This document shows, one piece after another, positions 33,467 through 42,216 of a stretch of DNA of 64,000 nucleotides; the stretch's first letter is position 1, and every line of letters begins with the position of its first letter. The notes beneath the pieces were generated by a model. That model was not told the origin of the DNA. It ran no database searches and saw nothing but the letters and a program-made list of their open reading frames with translations. The translations under genes were made by a program, and so were the position numbers. Source of the stretch: Thermococcus sp. (lineage in GTDB: Archaea > Methanobacteriota_B > Thermococci > Thermococcales > Thermococcaceae); NCBI RefSeq assembly GCF_027023865.1, contig NZ_JALVUC010000003.1, forward strand, positions 1 through 64,000, written 5' to 3'.

Positions 33467-35047
33467 ATGGAGGTCGGAATCGTCCCAATCATACCACTCG
33501 GCTTCGCCTTCTTTCTGCCGTTTCTCGCGATAATAACCGGGAAGAACCGGAGGATCATCGTTGGCTACGCTTTAACGGCCCTCACCACGGCCTTCCTCGT
33601 CTCTCTCTTGCTCTTTGAGAGGGTCTACTCCTCGGGCACGCCCCTAGTTTACGCCTTTGGCAACTGGATTGCACCGATAGGCATCGTCTTCGAGGTCGAC
33701 AGGCTCTCAGCAACGCTCGTCTTGGTGGCCTCCTTTGGCTTCCTGCTCGCTGGAATCTACTCGGCCAGGTACCTCTCGGAGTGGAGCGGTCTGGAGTCCT
33801 TCTACACCTTCCTCCTCGGTTTGGAGGCAGGTAACCTCGGCGTCTTTATGACTGGGGATGCCTTTAACGTCTTTGTCATGTTCGAGGTCATAGGCGCGAG
33901 CGCCTACGCCATAGTCGGATTCTACCGGACGAAGAGCGAAGCCGTAGAGGGAGCTTTCAAGTACGGCATCAGCGGGGCAGTAGCGACCAGCCTCTACTTC
34001 TTGGCTCTGGGATTCATCTACGCCTCCCTCGGAACCCTTAACATGGCGGACTTAAGCGCCATGTTCCATGGGATAGGCTTTCCGGTAACGACGAGGCTCT
34101 TTGGAAATCCAACACTCGCCCTTGCAATCTTCTTCGCCTTGACGGTTTCGATGGTTATAGTCAAGAGCGCCATCTTCCCAGGTCACTACTGGCTCCCTTC
34201 GGCTTACTCCGGTGCACCAATCCCTGTTGGAGCAGTCCTGAGCGGCTTCATTGAAGCGGCTGGAATCTACGTTTTAGCGAGATACCTTTACACTCTCTTC
34301 CACGGCCTTCCTTTTGGTTGGGCACTCTCGCTTGTCTTCTTCACCCTTGGGGCAGCTACGGCTTTCCTCGGCTCACTCATGATGCTAGTTCAGAAGGACA
34401 TGAAGCGGCTCATCGCTTATTCCACGATACTCCATATGGGCTACCTCTTCATGACCCTCGGCGTTGGAACCCAGCTCGCCCTTACGGCAATAGACTTCCA
34501 CCTCGTCAACCACGCCATAGCGAAGGCCCTCCTCTTCTTCACGGCCGGGGCCTTCATCTACCGCGCCGGAACGAGCAGAATCGAGGAGCTTACTGGAATC
34601 GGACAGGCCATGCCCGTCAATACCTTCCTCTTCGGCATAGCTGTCCTCAGCCTCGTCGGTGTCCCTCCCCTTAACGTTTTCTTCGGGAAGATGCTCATTT
34701 TCGACGCACTCATGCAGGTGAGTCCCTGGCTGGCCTCGGTGGTGGTGATAACGAGCGCAATAGCGGCCTGGGCCTACTTCAAGGTCTTTGTTTACCTCTG
34801 GCGCGGGAAGCCGAGTGGAGGGCACGGACACGGGCATGATGAAAAAGAAAAACGTTGGAACATAAAAGAAGTCTGGACCTTCAACGCCGTAAACGTGGTT
34901 CTCGCAGCCATGGTGGTCCTGCTAGGTATTTTCGCACCGATGTTGGTGGATAAAATCTTTCATCCCGCGGCGGCCCAGGCGATGGACTATACCAGCTACA
35001 TCGAGGCTGTGAAAAGGCTCGCTGAGGAGGTGTTCTCTCCACACTGA
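33467..35047 (+). CDS. mnhD: Mrp antiporter subunit D (ion-translocating)
   Basis: A 526-residue antiporter subunit with about 14 helices. 'VFVMFEVIGASAYAIVGFY' carries the conserved Glu, 'VKSAIFPGHYWLPSAYSGAP' the conserved Lys, and 'KDMKRLIAYSTILHMGYLF' the second Lys. A short His-rich loop occurs in 'GHGHGHDEKEK'. It is equivalent to MbhH. It ends the Mrp operon and is preceded by GAGGTGATAGA. Confidence 0.92.
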   Translation: MEVGIVPIIPLGFAFFLPFLAIITGKNRRIIVGYALTALTTAFLVSLLLFERVYSSGTPLVYAFGNWIAPIGIVFEVDRLSATLVLVASFGFLLAGIYSARYLSEWSGLESFYTFLLGLEAGNLGVFMTGDAFNVFVMFEVIGASAYAIVGFYRTKSEAVEGAFKYGISGAVATSLYFLALGFIYASLGTLNMADLSAMFHGIGFPVTTRLFGNPTLALAIFFALTVSMVIVKSAIFPGHYWLPSAYSGAPIPVGAVLSGFIEAAGIYVLARYLYTLFHGLPFGWALSLVFFTLGAATAFLGSLMMLVQKDMKRLIAYSTILHMGYLFMTLGVGTQLALTAIDFHLVNHAIAKALLFFTAGAFIYRAGTSRIEELTGIGQAMPVNTFLFGIAVLSLVGVPPLNVFFGKMLIFDALMQVSPWLASVVVITSAIAAWAYFKVFVYLWRGKPSGGHGHGHDEKEKRWNIKEVWTFNAVNVVLAAMVVLLGIFAPMLVDKIFHPAAAQAMDYTSYIEAVKRLAEEVFSPH

Positions 35048-35087
35048 TTCTTTTACCCAAACCTGTGCAATACTGACAACTATCTGG

Positions 35088-35103
35088 GCAAAGCTTTTAA
35101 GTT
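35088..35103 (+). promoter_or_regulatory. Promoter of the Mrp/NBP35 ATPase gene
   Basis: 'GGCAAAGCTTTTAAGT' lies about 35 bases before ATG 35138, with GGAGGTG between them. Confidence 0.6.
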
Positions 35104-35137
35104 TCCCCATGTGATGATTGAGTGGAGGTGTTGAAAG

Positions 35138-36037
35138 ATGACTATCAAAGCTCCCACTCTCAACATAGGTGGTCTGAGCGCTGACCCTCTTGAGCAGAGG
35201 ATAAAGGAAAAGCAGGAAAAATGGAAGTACAAGGTGGCGGTCCTAAGTGGAAAGGGTGGCGTTGGAAAGAGCACCGTGGCTGTAAACCTCGCGGCAGCCC
35301 TAGCAAAGAAGGGCTACTTTGTGGGTGTTCTCGACGCTGACATACATGGTCCAAACGTCGCCAAGATGCTCGGCGTTGAGAGGGCTGACGTCCTCGCTGA
35401 GAAGAGGGAAGACGGCGGTTTTGAGATGCTCCCACCGGTGAACGACTTCCTCGGTCAGGTTACACCAATAAAAGTTATGAGTATGGGCTTCTTGGTTCCA
35501 GAGGACCAGCCAATAATATGGCGTGGTGCACTTGTCACGAAGGCCATCAAGCAGCTCCTCGGCGACGTCAAGTGGGGTGAGCTGGACTTCATGATAATTG
35601 ACTTCCCGCCCGGGACGGGTGACGAGATACTGACGGTTACCCAGACCCTCAATCTTGATGCGGCGGTGATAGTGACCACGCCTCAAGAGGTTGCCCTCCT
35701 CGACACGGGAAAGGCCGTCAACATGATGAAAAAGATGGAGGTTCCCTATGTCGCGGTAGTGGAGAACATGAGCTACCTCATCTGCCCCCACTGCGGTAAC
35801 GAGATTGACATATTTGGCAAAGGCGGCGGAAAGAGGCTCGCCGAGAAGGAGGGCGTGGACTTCCTCGGCGAAATCCCCATAGACCTCAAGGCGAGGGAGG
35901 CAAGCGACGCCGGCATTCCGATAGTCCTCTACGAGGATACCGTTGCCGCGAAGTCCTTCATGAGCATAGTGGATAACCTCGTGAAGAAGCTCGAGGAAAT
36001 GAATGGAGAAAAAACAGGGGACTCCGGAGAGGAGTGA
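35138..36037 (+). CDS. Mrp/NBP35/ApbC-family P-loop ATPase, iron-sulfur carrier
   Basis: A 299-residue protein with the deviant Walker A 'LSGKGGVGKSTVAVNLAAAL', 'DADIHGPNVAKMLG' and 'MIIDFPPGTGDEIL'. A CxxC pair in 'YLICPHCGNEIDIFGKGGG' binds the bridging Fe-S cluster. It loads Fe-S clusters onto client proteins. The family name Mrp here has nothing to do with the antiporter. Transcribed alone from its own promoter. Confidence 0.93.
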   Translation: MTIKAPTLNIGGLSADPLEQRIKEKQEKWKYKVAVLSGKGGVGKSTVAVNLAAALAKKGYFVGVLDADIHGPNVAKMLGVERADVLAEKREDGGFEMLPPVNDFLGQVTPIKVMSMGFLVPEDQPIIWRGALVTKAIKQLLGDVKWGELDFMIIDFPPGTGDEILTVTQTLNLDAAVIVTTPQEVALLDTGKAVNMMKKMEVPYVAVVENMSYLICPHCGNEIDIFGKGGGKRLAEKEGVDFLGEIPIDLKAREASDAGIPIVLYEDTVAAKSFMSIVDNLVKKLEEMNGEKTGDSGEE

Positions 36038-36085
36038 CCCCATTAACTTTTTAACCACCTCTGGGTATTCGAGCCGAGGGAGAAC

Positions 36086-37453
36086 ATGAGAAAGGCGGCC
36101 GTTCCCCTGTTGTTCCTGATTCTTCTGCTGGTGCCCCAGGTCTCCGCGGCCCGGCTCTCTTACCACCCAGATAAGGTTGCCTTTGAGTCGTTCCTCAACT
36201 CAAGTTCCCCCTTCACGGTCGTCGCTGGAAACGACATCTGGGCGCGTGCATGGGCCTACTACGTGGATCAGAGGCTCTTGACGGTTAAACCCCGTGGGAA
36301 CGGCACGCTCGTCCTCGTTGGTAACGTTTACGACAACCCTCTTATGCGAAAGCTCTGGAACCGAACCGGTCTCCCCGAGAACGCCTCGCTTCTTCCGTCG
36401 ATAGTCGTTCTCAACGGCACTGTTCTCATAACCGGGACCGAGGATAACATATACCTCACGGAAAGGGCCTTCCAGAACCTCTGGAACCCCTCGCGGAACT
36501 CAGTTTTGGTGTTCCTCGGAACTGTCCTCTTCTTAGTTATAGTCTTCCTTGCAGCCCTTCGTGGGGATAAAACGCACGCCGGAAGTTTCTACGCAATAGT
36601 TGTTTCCCTGTACGTGCTGTGGACGTTGACCTCATGGAAGGTGGCTTTCACGGATTCCTTCCTTAGAACGTTTCTCAATGCCCTTGAGTTCTCCGTGGGT
36701 GGTGTGGCCTCTTCACCGCTGAGCGCCATTATGGGGTTTGCTTTCCGCTTCATTTCCCCTGTTGAAGAGAACGTTCTTTTCATCCACTGGCTCCTCATAC
36801 TTTTAATCCTCTCCTTCTCGTTCTACCTCACACCAAAGAGGGCGCGTGACTTGGGATTCATAGTTGTGGGCTTCCTCCTGATGGCTCCGATGTTCAGGCT
36901 CGGTCTGGATTCTGTTGGGGGGGACACCCTTGGTCTTGCCTCGCTTGTGATGACCCTCGCGATAATAAGCAACGTCACCTTCTCCCCAGAGTGGTGGAAG
37001 GCACTCCTCCAGACCCTTGTCCTCTCGGCCTTTACGTTGCTGGTCATTGCGATAAACCCATACCTCTCCCTTATTCCCGTAATCTTCGTTCTCGCGTTTC
37101 CAAAGAGACGTCTAAGAAACTATGCATACCTTGCTATAACCGCACTTGGAACGGTTGTTATGTACAAAACACTTGGCCTTGGAATCAGCATTCCGAGAAG
37201 TGTTTATCCCTGCGCCCTAAGGTGTGAGGGGAAGTTCCTTTTTGACGGAGGCCTCATGGTCCTCACCGCGGTTTACGCGTGGGCGAAGGGTGGGGGGAGG
37301 ATAAGGATGAAAGGTCAGACCGCCTTCTTCCTGCTGATGACCCTCGTCTACGTACCCTTAACCCTGTTGGTTCCTTCACTTTTTCCCTACGACTTCATGT
37401 TTCTGGCGGCGCTGACGGTCAGGCTCCTCCACCGGATCATTCCTGGAACTTGA
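36086..37453 (+). CDS. Membrane protein of unknown function
   Basis: A 455-residue protein. A signal peptide ending 'LVPQVSAARLS' leads into an extracytoplasmic domain of about 120 residues with several Asn-X-Ser/Thr sites. About ten membrane segments follow from residue 140. The outer-domain pattern 'TLVLVGNVYDNPLMRKLWN' resembles domains that recur in Thermococcales surface proteins. No family recognised. Its end overlaps the convergent DUF2110 gene by 17 bases. Confidence 0.7.
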   Translation: MRKAAVPLLFLILLLVPQVSAARLSYHPDKVAFESFLNSSSPFTVVAGNDIWARAWAYYVDQRLLTVKPRGNGTLVLVGNVYDNPLMRKLWNRTGLPENASLLPSIVVLNGTVLITGTEDNIYLTERAFQNLWNPSRNSVLVFLGTVLFLVIVFLAALRGDKTHAGSFYAIVVSLYVLWTLTSWKVAFTDSFLRTFLNALEFSVGGVASSPLSAIMGFAFRFISPVEENVLFIHWLLILLILSFSFYLTPKRARDLGFIVVGFLLMAPMFRLGLDSVGGDTLGLASLVMTLAIISNVTFSPEWWKALLQTLVLSAFTLLVIAINPYLSLIPVIFVLAFPKRRLRNYAYLAITALGTVVMYKTLGLGISIPRSVYPCALRCEGKFLFDGGLMVLTAVYAWAKGGGRIRMKGQTAFFLLMTLVYVPLTLLVPSLFPYDFMFLAALTVRLLHRIIPGT

Positions 37454-38171
37454 TGGCTCCGATTGTGGTTCCCTTGATGTGAGGCCCTATTTCCTTGATT
37501 ATACCCGGTGCCTGGGTCCCCTTCTTGAGGACGAGGAGGGTCTCCATGAGTCCAAGCTCCTCTATGCGCTTCACGTCTCTGCCGTGGCTCGTCTGGATGA
37601 GAGCCTTCTCAATGTTCTCGCTGACGGTTCCGGCTATGAAGAGCCTGTCATGGCCGTCACTAAGCCAGCCTTTAATGCGCTTCAGCTGGGCGTCGCTGAA
37701 GGCCAGCTCAACCTCCCTCGCGCCGAACTCGACCTTAGTAACGGTAACCTCAACAGGCAGGTTATCGACCCAGCCGGATTTGATTATCATCTCGCGAACG
37801 GGCATTTCCCCGAACGTCTCCTTCAGGTAGTATAGCGGCAGGAGGGCGTCCTTCGGCCTCGGGCGGAAGATTCCGATGTCAACGTAGGCACCATAACCGA
37901 CTTTCCCGAGGTCTATAAAGCGACCGCGGTAAGTTTTTCCATCTCCAACGGCTTTGAGGCTGTATGGAACCTCCCCAAACTCCTCCCTAATTAGGTTTGC
38001 ACTTATTTCCTCGTCCTCGCCTTTGAGGAGGACCTTTACCCAGTTCTTCTTTACCGCGGAGAGCTTCCACTCAACCTCAAGCTCCCCCAGAAGTGCCTTT
38101 AACTTCCTGTCGAGCTTGAGAAAACCGCTCCTGTCCCCGTAAACTTTCTCCAGAATAACCACTTCTTCCAT
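37437..38171 (-). CDS. DUF2110-family protein
   Basis: A 244-residue protein that I recognise as DUF2110, a conserved archaeal family often next to tfe. Patterns include 'RGRFIDLGKVGYGAYVDIGI' and 'FIAGTVSENIEKALIQTSHG', suggesting an S1/OB-like RNA-binding middle part. ATG 38171 follows GGAGGGTGAGG. It lies 38 bases downstream of tfe, probably in the same transcript. A role linked to transcription or translation is likely but unknown. Confidence 0.8.
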   Translation of the reverse strand: MEEVVILEKVYGDRSGFLKLDRKLKALLGELEVEWKLSAVKKNWVKVLLKGEDEEISANLIREEFGEVPYSLKAVGDGKTYRGRFIDLGKVGYGAYVDIGIFRPRPKDALLPLYYLKETFGEMPVREMIIKSGWVDNLPVEVTVTKVEFGAREVELAFSDAQLKRIKGWLSDGHDRLFIAGTVSENIEKALIQTSHGRDVKRIEELGLMETLLVLKKGTQAPGIIKEIGPHIKGTTIGAIKFQE

Positions 38172-38209
38172 CCTCACCCTCCCCGAAGTTCATCAATCCA
38201 TTCAACCGC

Positions 38210-38782
38210 TCAGTTAGCCGCTTTTCCCTTTGATTTTGACTTCCTGGATGATTTCCTTGGCTTTGGCTTCAACCCAAGCTCTATTTCCAGCTTCTCTATG
38301 CGCGTCTTAAGTTCCTCAACGACGGCAGTGTTGTCGTACTGCATGAGCATCCCGCCGCATATCGGGCACTGGAACTCGTACTCCATTGCCTCATCGAAGG
38401 TCAACTTTGGATGTCCCTCGGTTCCGCACCAGTAGTATATCTCGCTCGTTTCCTCCTCGAGCATCTCCTTGAGCTTTTTAAGCTCGGCCATTTTCTTGGC
38501 CCTGATTATCTCGGGCAACCGCTTGATCTCAAGGTGCCAGTAGTAGTAGTACCAGCCGGTTTCTTTGTCCCTTATCCTCTTGAACTCGGCAAGTCCCTGG
38601 TCGTAGAGCATGTATAGAACCTTCCGAACGGTGTTGACGCGGATTTCCGTTATCTCAGCAAGTTCCTCGTCGGTGACTTCTTTCTTCTTTTCCAGAGCTT
38701 TGATTACCTCAACGGCCTCCTCACCGCCCATGTCCATTGCTAGTTCAAGGAGTTCCTTGTCCTTCCGTCTTGTCACCGCCAT
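38210..38782 (-). CDS. tfe: Transcription factor E (TFIIE-alpha homologue)
   Basis: A 190-residue factor with an N-terminal winged helix ('[20 protein letters not shown]', 'LYDQGLAEF'), a linking coiled coil and a C-terminal zinc ribbon. The ribbon's second pair is 'CPICGG'; the first half is 'WCGTEGHPK', with His where many homologues have Cys. A Lys/Ser-rich tail follows. TFE helps open promoters with TBP, TFB and RNA polymerase. The gene's own promoter is 'AAAAACCTATATATACTCC' on the minus strand near 38840-38860. Confidence 0.95.
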   Translation of the reverse strand: MAVTRRKDKELLELAMDMGGEEAVEVIKALEKKKEVTDEELAEITEIRVNTVRKVLYMLYDQGLAEFKRIRDKETGWYYYYWHLEIKRLPEIIRAKKMAELKKLKEMLEEETSEIYYWCGTEGHPKLTFDEAMEYEFQCPICGGMLMQYDNTAVVEELKTRIEKLEIELGLKPKPRKSSRKSKSKGKAAN

Positions 38783-38902
38783 TACCTCCGAGAATTTGGA
38801 ATCTAACCACTGCGGGACTATCCAAGAGTTAAATATGTGTTCTGGAGTATATATAGGTTTTTGTCATTTTTCCAACCCCAATAGACAGAAAAGAACATCA
38901 AG

Positions 38903-39190
38903 TTAGTTGGTGAAGTACTCGTTGAGGAGTTCCTTCGCGGAGGGTTTGTAGAGTTCTAAAACCTCTATCTTGTCAATAACGTTTCCCTCGCGGAGTTTGA
39001 GCTTGACCTTTCCCCCGTAGACCTGAAGGTCGTCCAGCATACCGTATATGGCATCCTCCGCCTCGAGTGGGGTTTTGAACTTCATAATGTACTCCTCGCC
39101 CTCGGAGAGGATGAGCTTGACCCAGTACTCATTCTTCCTCTTGAAAGGGCGAGTAATCTTCGGCTTGAAGTTCTCTATTATGACTTCCAA
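38903..39190 (-). CDS. Conserved small protein of unknown function
   Basis: A protein of about 95 residues rich in beta-forming segments: 'EVIIENFKPKITRPFKRKN', 'EEYIMKFKTPLEAEDAIYGM'. The most likely start is TTG 39190, six bases after GGAGGTGA; a GTG at 39199 overlaps that site. Minus-strand 'GGAAACCTTAAAAATTTG' near 39244-39262 is its promoter. No family recognised. Confidence 0.65.
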   Translation of the reverse strand: MEVIIENFKPKITRPFKRKNEYWVKLILSEGEEYIMKFKTPLEAEDAIYGMLDDLQVYGGKVKLKLREGNVIDKIEVLELYKPSAKELLNEYFTN

Positions 39191-39289
39191 GAGCGTCACC
39201 TCCGGTCTAATGAGTTTTGGCCCATCTAAGACTTTTAGGATTCAAATTTTTAAGGTTTCCTGATGTCTCCCTTTTATTAACTTCTGTAT

Positions 39290-40195
39290 TTAAACATTGT
39301 GAGCTTTGACATCTTTGAACGGGAGCTTCATTCTCAGCTCCTCTGCTTTTCTCATAACCTCATCGATTGGAACCACCGCGCTCCTCGCTCCGACTTTCTG
39401 GATCGTCAGGTAAGCGAGAAGCATGCCGAGCCTTGCTGAGTCCGCGAGAGACCATCCGTTTAGGATTCCATAAATAATACCAGCATCGAAGGAATCTCCA
39501 GCACCGGTTGAGTCCACCACTTCGGCGCTCAGGCCGCGTATTTCCTCAACGTTTCCATCTCTGTCCCTTATTAGCGCCCCACCCCCGTTGAGTGTTATGA
39601 TGAGGTTTTTGGCGTTTGAGAGCGACGGGTCGAGGGAACCGAACTTCCGCTTATACTCATCCTCGTTCATTGTGAGGTAGTCCACTATACCCTCTATCTC
39701 CCTTGAGAGTGGAGCCTCGCCGATGTCCAGTGAGGTGCTTATCCCGCTATCACTCGCGAACCTCACGACGGCCTCTATCGTCTTCTCTGGGTTGGAGGAG
39801 AGGTGAACGTGCCTGGCCCTGGAGAGGTAATCGAAGTTCACCTCCTTGAACAGGTTCGCCCCGGGATACTTCACGATCCTCTTGTCATCGCCGTGCACCA
39901 TCGCTATGGCGATCCCGGAGGGGGTATCGACCCGCTTTATTCCTGAGATATCAACACCTATCCTTCTGAAGAAGGCTAAGTGGGCATTCCCTATCTCATC
40001 CTTTCCAACTGTTCCGAGGTAGCCGGTCTTCAGGCCAAAGTGAGCCAACCAGGTTATCGTGTTTGCAGCAGCCCCACCGAGACCGAAAACTGCCTCCTTT
40101 GCGTTCACCTTCTCATGGAACTCCGGAAACCTGTCAAGGAGTATGATGATGTCGTAGTTGAGGTTCCCTACCCCTATGACGTCCAGCCTCTCCAT
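39290..40195 (-). CDS. PfkB-family carbohydrate/nucleoside kinase
   Basis: A 301-residue ribokinase-fold enzyme. The N-terminal glycine motif '[17 protein letters not shown]' and the C-terminal catalytic motif '[18 protein letters not shown]' (base Asp in GAGDSFDAG) are complete. It phosphorylates a sugar or nucleoside; the substrate is not clear. ATG 40195 follows GGGTGGTCTGT, although the frame stays open 27 codons upstream into the promoter region. Divergent from the ACT-like regulator gene. Confidence 0.88.
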   Translation of the reverse strand: MERLDVIGVGNLNYDIIILLDRFPEFHEKVNAKEAVFGLGGAAANTITWLAHFGLKTGYLGTVGKDEIGNAHLAFFRRIGVDISGIKRVDTPSGIAIAMVHGDDKRIVKYPGANLFKEVNFDYLSRARHVHLSSNPEKTIEAVVRFASDSGISTSLDIGEAPLSREIEGIVDYLTMNEDEYKRKFGSLDPSLSNAKNLIITLNGGGALIRDRDGNVEEIRGLSAEVVDSTGAGDSFDAGIIYGILNGWSLADSARLGMLLAYLTIQKVGARSAVVPIDEVMRKAEELRMKLPFKDVKAHNV

Positions 40196-40247
40196 ACAGA
40201 CCACCCTTCCGTTGGCTGTGACGTTGTGCTTAATAACCTTCCGTGGG

Positions 40248-40263
40248 GAAAGATTTAAATATC
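40248..40263 (+). promoter_or_regulatory. Promoter of the ACT-like regulator gene
   Basis: 'GGGAAAGATTTAAATA' lies about 35 bases before the ATG at 40300/40303. A minus-strand box 'GGAAGGTTATTAAGC' (about 40227-40241) would drive the divergent kinase gene. Confidence 0.5.
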
Positions 40264-40299
40264 CATTTCTACTCATTTATGGGTAAGAGGTGAACAGAG

Positions 40300-40896
40300 A
40301 TGATGCTCGTACTCGAGGCTTATTTCAAGAACTACCCAGCGAGGAGGAAGGTGGCCGAGTTCCTCTTTGAGAACGGCCTGAGCGTTAAGAAGGGTAAAAT
40401 CTACCTGAGGGACGTTGAAGTCCCTATAAGCGAGCTTGCCAGGATAATCGGCGTCAACAGAAAGATAGTCTACCATACCATCGACTACATTGAGAAGACC
40501 TACCCACTTAAGCTCATCTTCGAGAAGCTCAACCCCCTGCCGAGCCTAATCGATGTAGCACCGCTGATGGGCTGGGAGGTTTTAGAGATAGAGCTCGACA
40601 AGGACAAATACCTAAAGGGCTTTTCTGACGTTCTGAAGCTGCTACACGAAAACGACGTTAGTGTTATGGAGATATTCAGTAGAAACCTCCGCGAGGAACC
40701 CACGAAGCTCTACATTGTCATCGACGGAACGCTTCCCGTTGGCGTCTTCGTCCGCGTCAAGGACATGGAGGGTTTTAGAAAACTCATTCTCCACACACCG
40801 GAGAAGGACAAGGAAAAGCTAGTCTGCAACTACTGCGAGGTTAAGTACTGCCCCAAGAGGGCACTCATCGAGAGAATGACTAACCCGTCACCCTGA
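40300..40896 (+). CDS. HTH regulator with ACT-like domain
   Basis: A 198-residue protein of the archaeal 'regulator of amino acid metabolism with ACT domain' type. An HTH lies at about residues 45-70 ('[20 protein letters not shown]'), followed by an ACT-like alpha/beta domain. A Cys cluster '[14 protein letters not shown]' near the end could bind metal. A GAGGTGA site precedes the start (ATG 40300 or 40303). Its tail overlaps the convergent acylphosphatase gene. Confidence 0.78.
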   Translation: MMLVLEAYFKNYPARRKVAEFLFENGLSVKKGKIYLRDVEVPISELARIIGVNRKIVYHTIDYIEKTYPLKLIFEKLNPLPSLIDVAPLMGWEVLEIELDKDKYLKGFSDVLKLLHENDVSVMEIFSRNLREEPTKLYIVIDGTLPVGVFVRVKDMEGFRKLILHTPEKDKEKLVCNYCEVKYCPKRALIERMTNPSP

Positions 40897-41155
40897 AGCC
40901 CTCGAGGCCCTCCGGTTCCTCCCATCTTACCTCTACCTTTGTTACCCTAGCCATTGGGGGTCCTTGGTGCGCCCAGCCGATTAAAGCCTCAACCCTCTCC
41001 TCTTCGCCTTCCACTACGGCTTCAACAGTCCCATCGGGCAGGTTCCTAACCCACCCACTAATGCCCAGTTTTCTAGCCTCCCTCTGCATGCTCCAGCGGA
41101 AGCCGACCCCCTGAACACGGCCGTGTATCCTAAGGTGCGCCCTCACCCTTTCCAT
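40880..41155 (-). CDS. acyP: Acylphosphatase
   Basis: A 91-residue enzyme with the signature '[19 protein letters not shown]' (catalytic Arg and phosphate-binding loop) and '[20 protein letters not shown]' (catalytic Asn). It hydrolyses acyl phosphates such as carbamoyl or acetyl phosphate. Confidence 0.95.
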   Translation of the reverse strand: MERVRAHLRIHGRVQGVGFRWSMQREARKLGISGWVRNLPDGTVEAVVEGEEERVEALIGWAHQGPPMARVTKVEVRWEEPEGLEGFRVTG

Positions 41156-41224
41156 GACTCATCCCTCAGGTAATTTCCCGCAACCGATTTAAGCTTATCC
41201 GTCGATACTCAAACGGGTGAGGGC

Positions 41225-41539
41225 ATGGAGGCAATATTCGTCTATACCACTTTTCCGGACTGGGGGAGCGCCAGAAAGACAGTGAGGGAACTCCTTGAGC
41301 GGAAGCTTGCGGTCTGCGCTAACCTGCGCGAGCACGAAGCGATATACTGGGGGGAAGATAGGGTAAGAGAGGAGAAAGAGGTTGGAGTTCTCCTCAAAAC
41401 AGAGGTGGGTAAGTGGAAGGAACTCAAAGAGGCCATAAGGGACCTCCACCCCTACGAGGTACCCGTTATCGCGAGAATCGACCTTGACAAGCTCAACCGC
41501 GAGTACTCCGAGTGGATGGGGCAGGTGCTCTTTGAATGA
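41225..41539 (+). CDS. cutA: CutA-like divalent-ion tolerance protein
   Basis: A 104-residue trimeric PII-like protein. The family core '[19 protein letters not shown]' and '[17 protein letters not shown]' are clear. Linked to copper and other metal tolerance in bacteria; its archaeal role is less certain. It overlaps the next gene by an ATGA. Confidence 0.93.
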   Translation: MEAIFVYTTFPDWGSARKTVRELLERKLAVCANLREHEAIYWGEDRVREEKEVGVLLKTEVGKWKELKEAIRDLHPYEVPVIARIDLDKLNREYSEWMGQVLFE

Positions 41540-42123
41540 TACGAAAGGTCAAACCTCAGATTCGCGTCGTCGGCTTCGACGACGGCACCTTCTCCTTTTC
41601 CTCCAAACTCAACCGGGATAAGACCATCCTTATCGGCGTCGTTATGAAGGGTTCGCAGGAGGTTGTGGGGGCCCTCTCGCGCTGGATAACCGTCGACGGA
41701 ACCGATGCGACCGACGCCATGATAGACGCCGTTACCTCCTCCCGCTTTGAGGATTTGAGGGTCATCCTCCTCAAGGGGATAACCTACGGGGGCTTCAACG
41801 TAATCGACCTGGAGCGCTTGAACAGTGAGACAGGTCTTCCAGTCATTGTCATCGTTAGGAAAAAGCCCGACATAGAGGCCATGGAGAACGCCCTGAGAAA
41901 GCACTTCCCAGATGCTGACCGGAGGATTGCACTCCTCCAAAAGGCTCCATCCCTCGTGGAACTCCTCCCAGAGAAGCTCTACCTCCAGGCGGTTGGCGTC
42001 GACGAGGGAACAGCTAGGGAGATAATCCGCGTAACCACGAGAACAGGCCTAACACCGGAACCGCTCAGACTGGCCCACATGATAGCAAGTGCGGTGATGA
42101 CCGGCGAGAGCACGAGGGAGTAG
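41536..42123 (+). CDS. DUF99 (UPF0215) family protein
   Basis: A 195-residue protein with the DUF99 pattern '[12 protein letters not shown]', '[18 protein letters not shown]' and '[20 protein letters not shown]' (part shown). An endonuclease V-like fold has been suggested for the family, but the function is not established. Coupled to cutA by overlap. Confidence 0.85.
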   Translation: MIRKVKPQIRVVGFDDGTFSFSSKLNRDKTILIGVVMKGSQEVVGALSRWITVDGTDATDAMIDAVTSSRFEDLRVILLKGITYGGFNVIDLERLNSETGLPVIVIVRKKPDIEAMENALRKHFPDADRRIALLQKAPSLVELLPEKLYLQAVGVDEGTAREIIRVTTRTGLTPEPLRLAHMIASAVMTGESTRE

Positions 42124-42153
42124 GTTTATAAGCACGCAGGAAAAGAAGGAGAC

Positions 42154-42216
42154 GACCGATGATGGCAACAGGGTAGCTACCGAATCCTGATGTGGAAGCC
42201 GTTCCAGTCTGAGGTC
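42154..42216 (+). ncRNA. C/D-box guide sRNA
   Basis: In the gap between DUF99 and the stress-protein gene, GACC (42154) and GGTC (42213) form a terminal stem. Just inside lie a C box 'ATGATGG' (42159), a C' box 'TGATGTG' (42188) and a D box 'CTGA' (42209). The D' box appears as the variant 'CCGA' (about 42180). The spacers 'CAACAGGGTAGCTA' and 'GAAGCCGTTCCAGT' are the guide candidates for 2'-O-methylation of rRNA or tRNA. 'GGTTTATAAGCA' at 42123 is a plausible promoter. Confidence 0.75.

Noticed and set aside
27469-35047. Membrane-bound hydrogenase or complex I.
   Set aside because: No NiFe-type large or small subunit and no Fe-S subunit is present; only Mrp and antiporter-like subunits are encoded.
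35300-36166. A 288-codon minus-strand frame over the Mrp/NBP35 ATPase gene.
   Set aside because: Shadow of a clearly conserved plus-strand gene; His/Glu-rich composition and no ribosome site.
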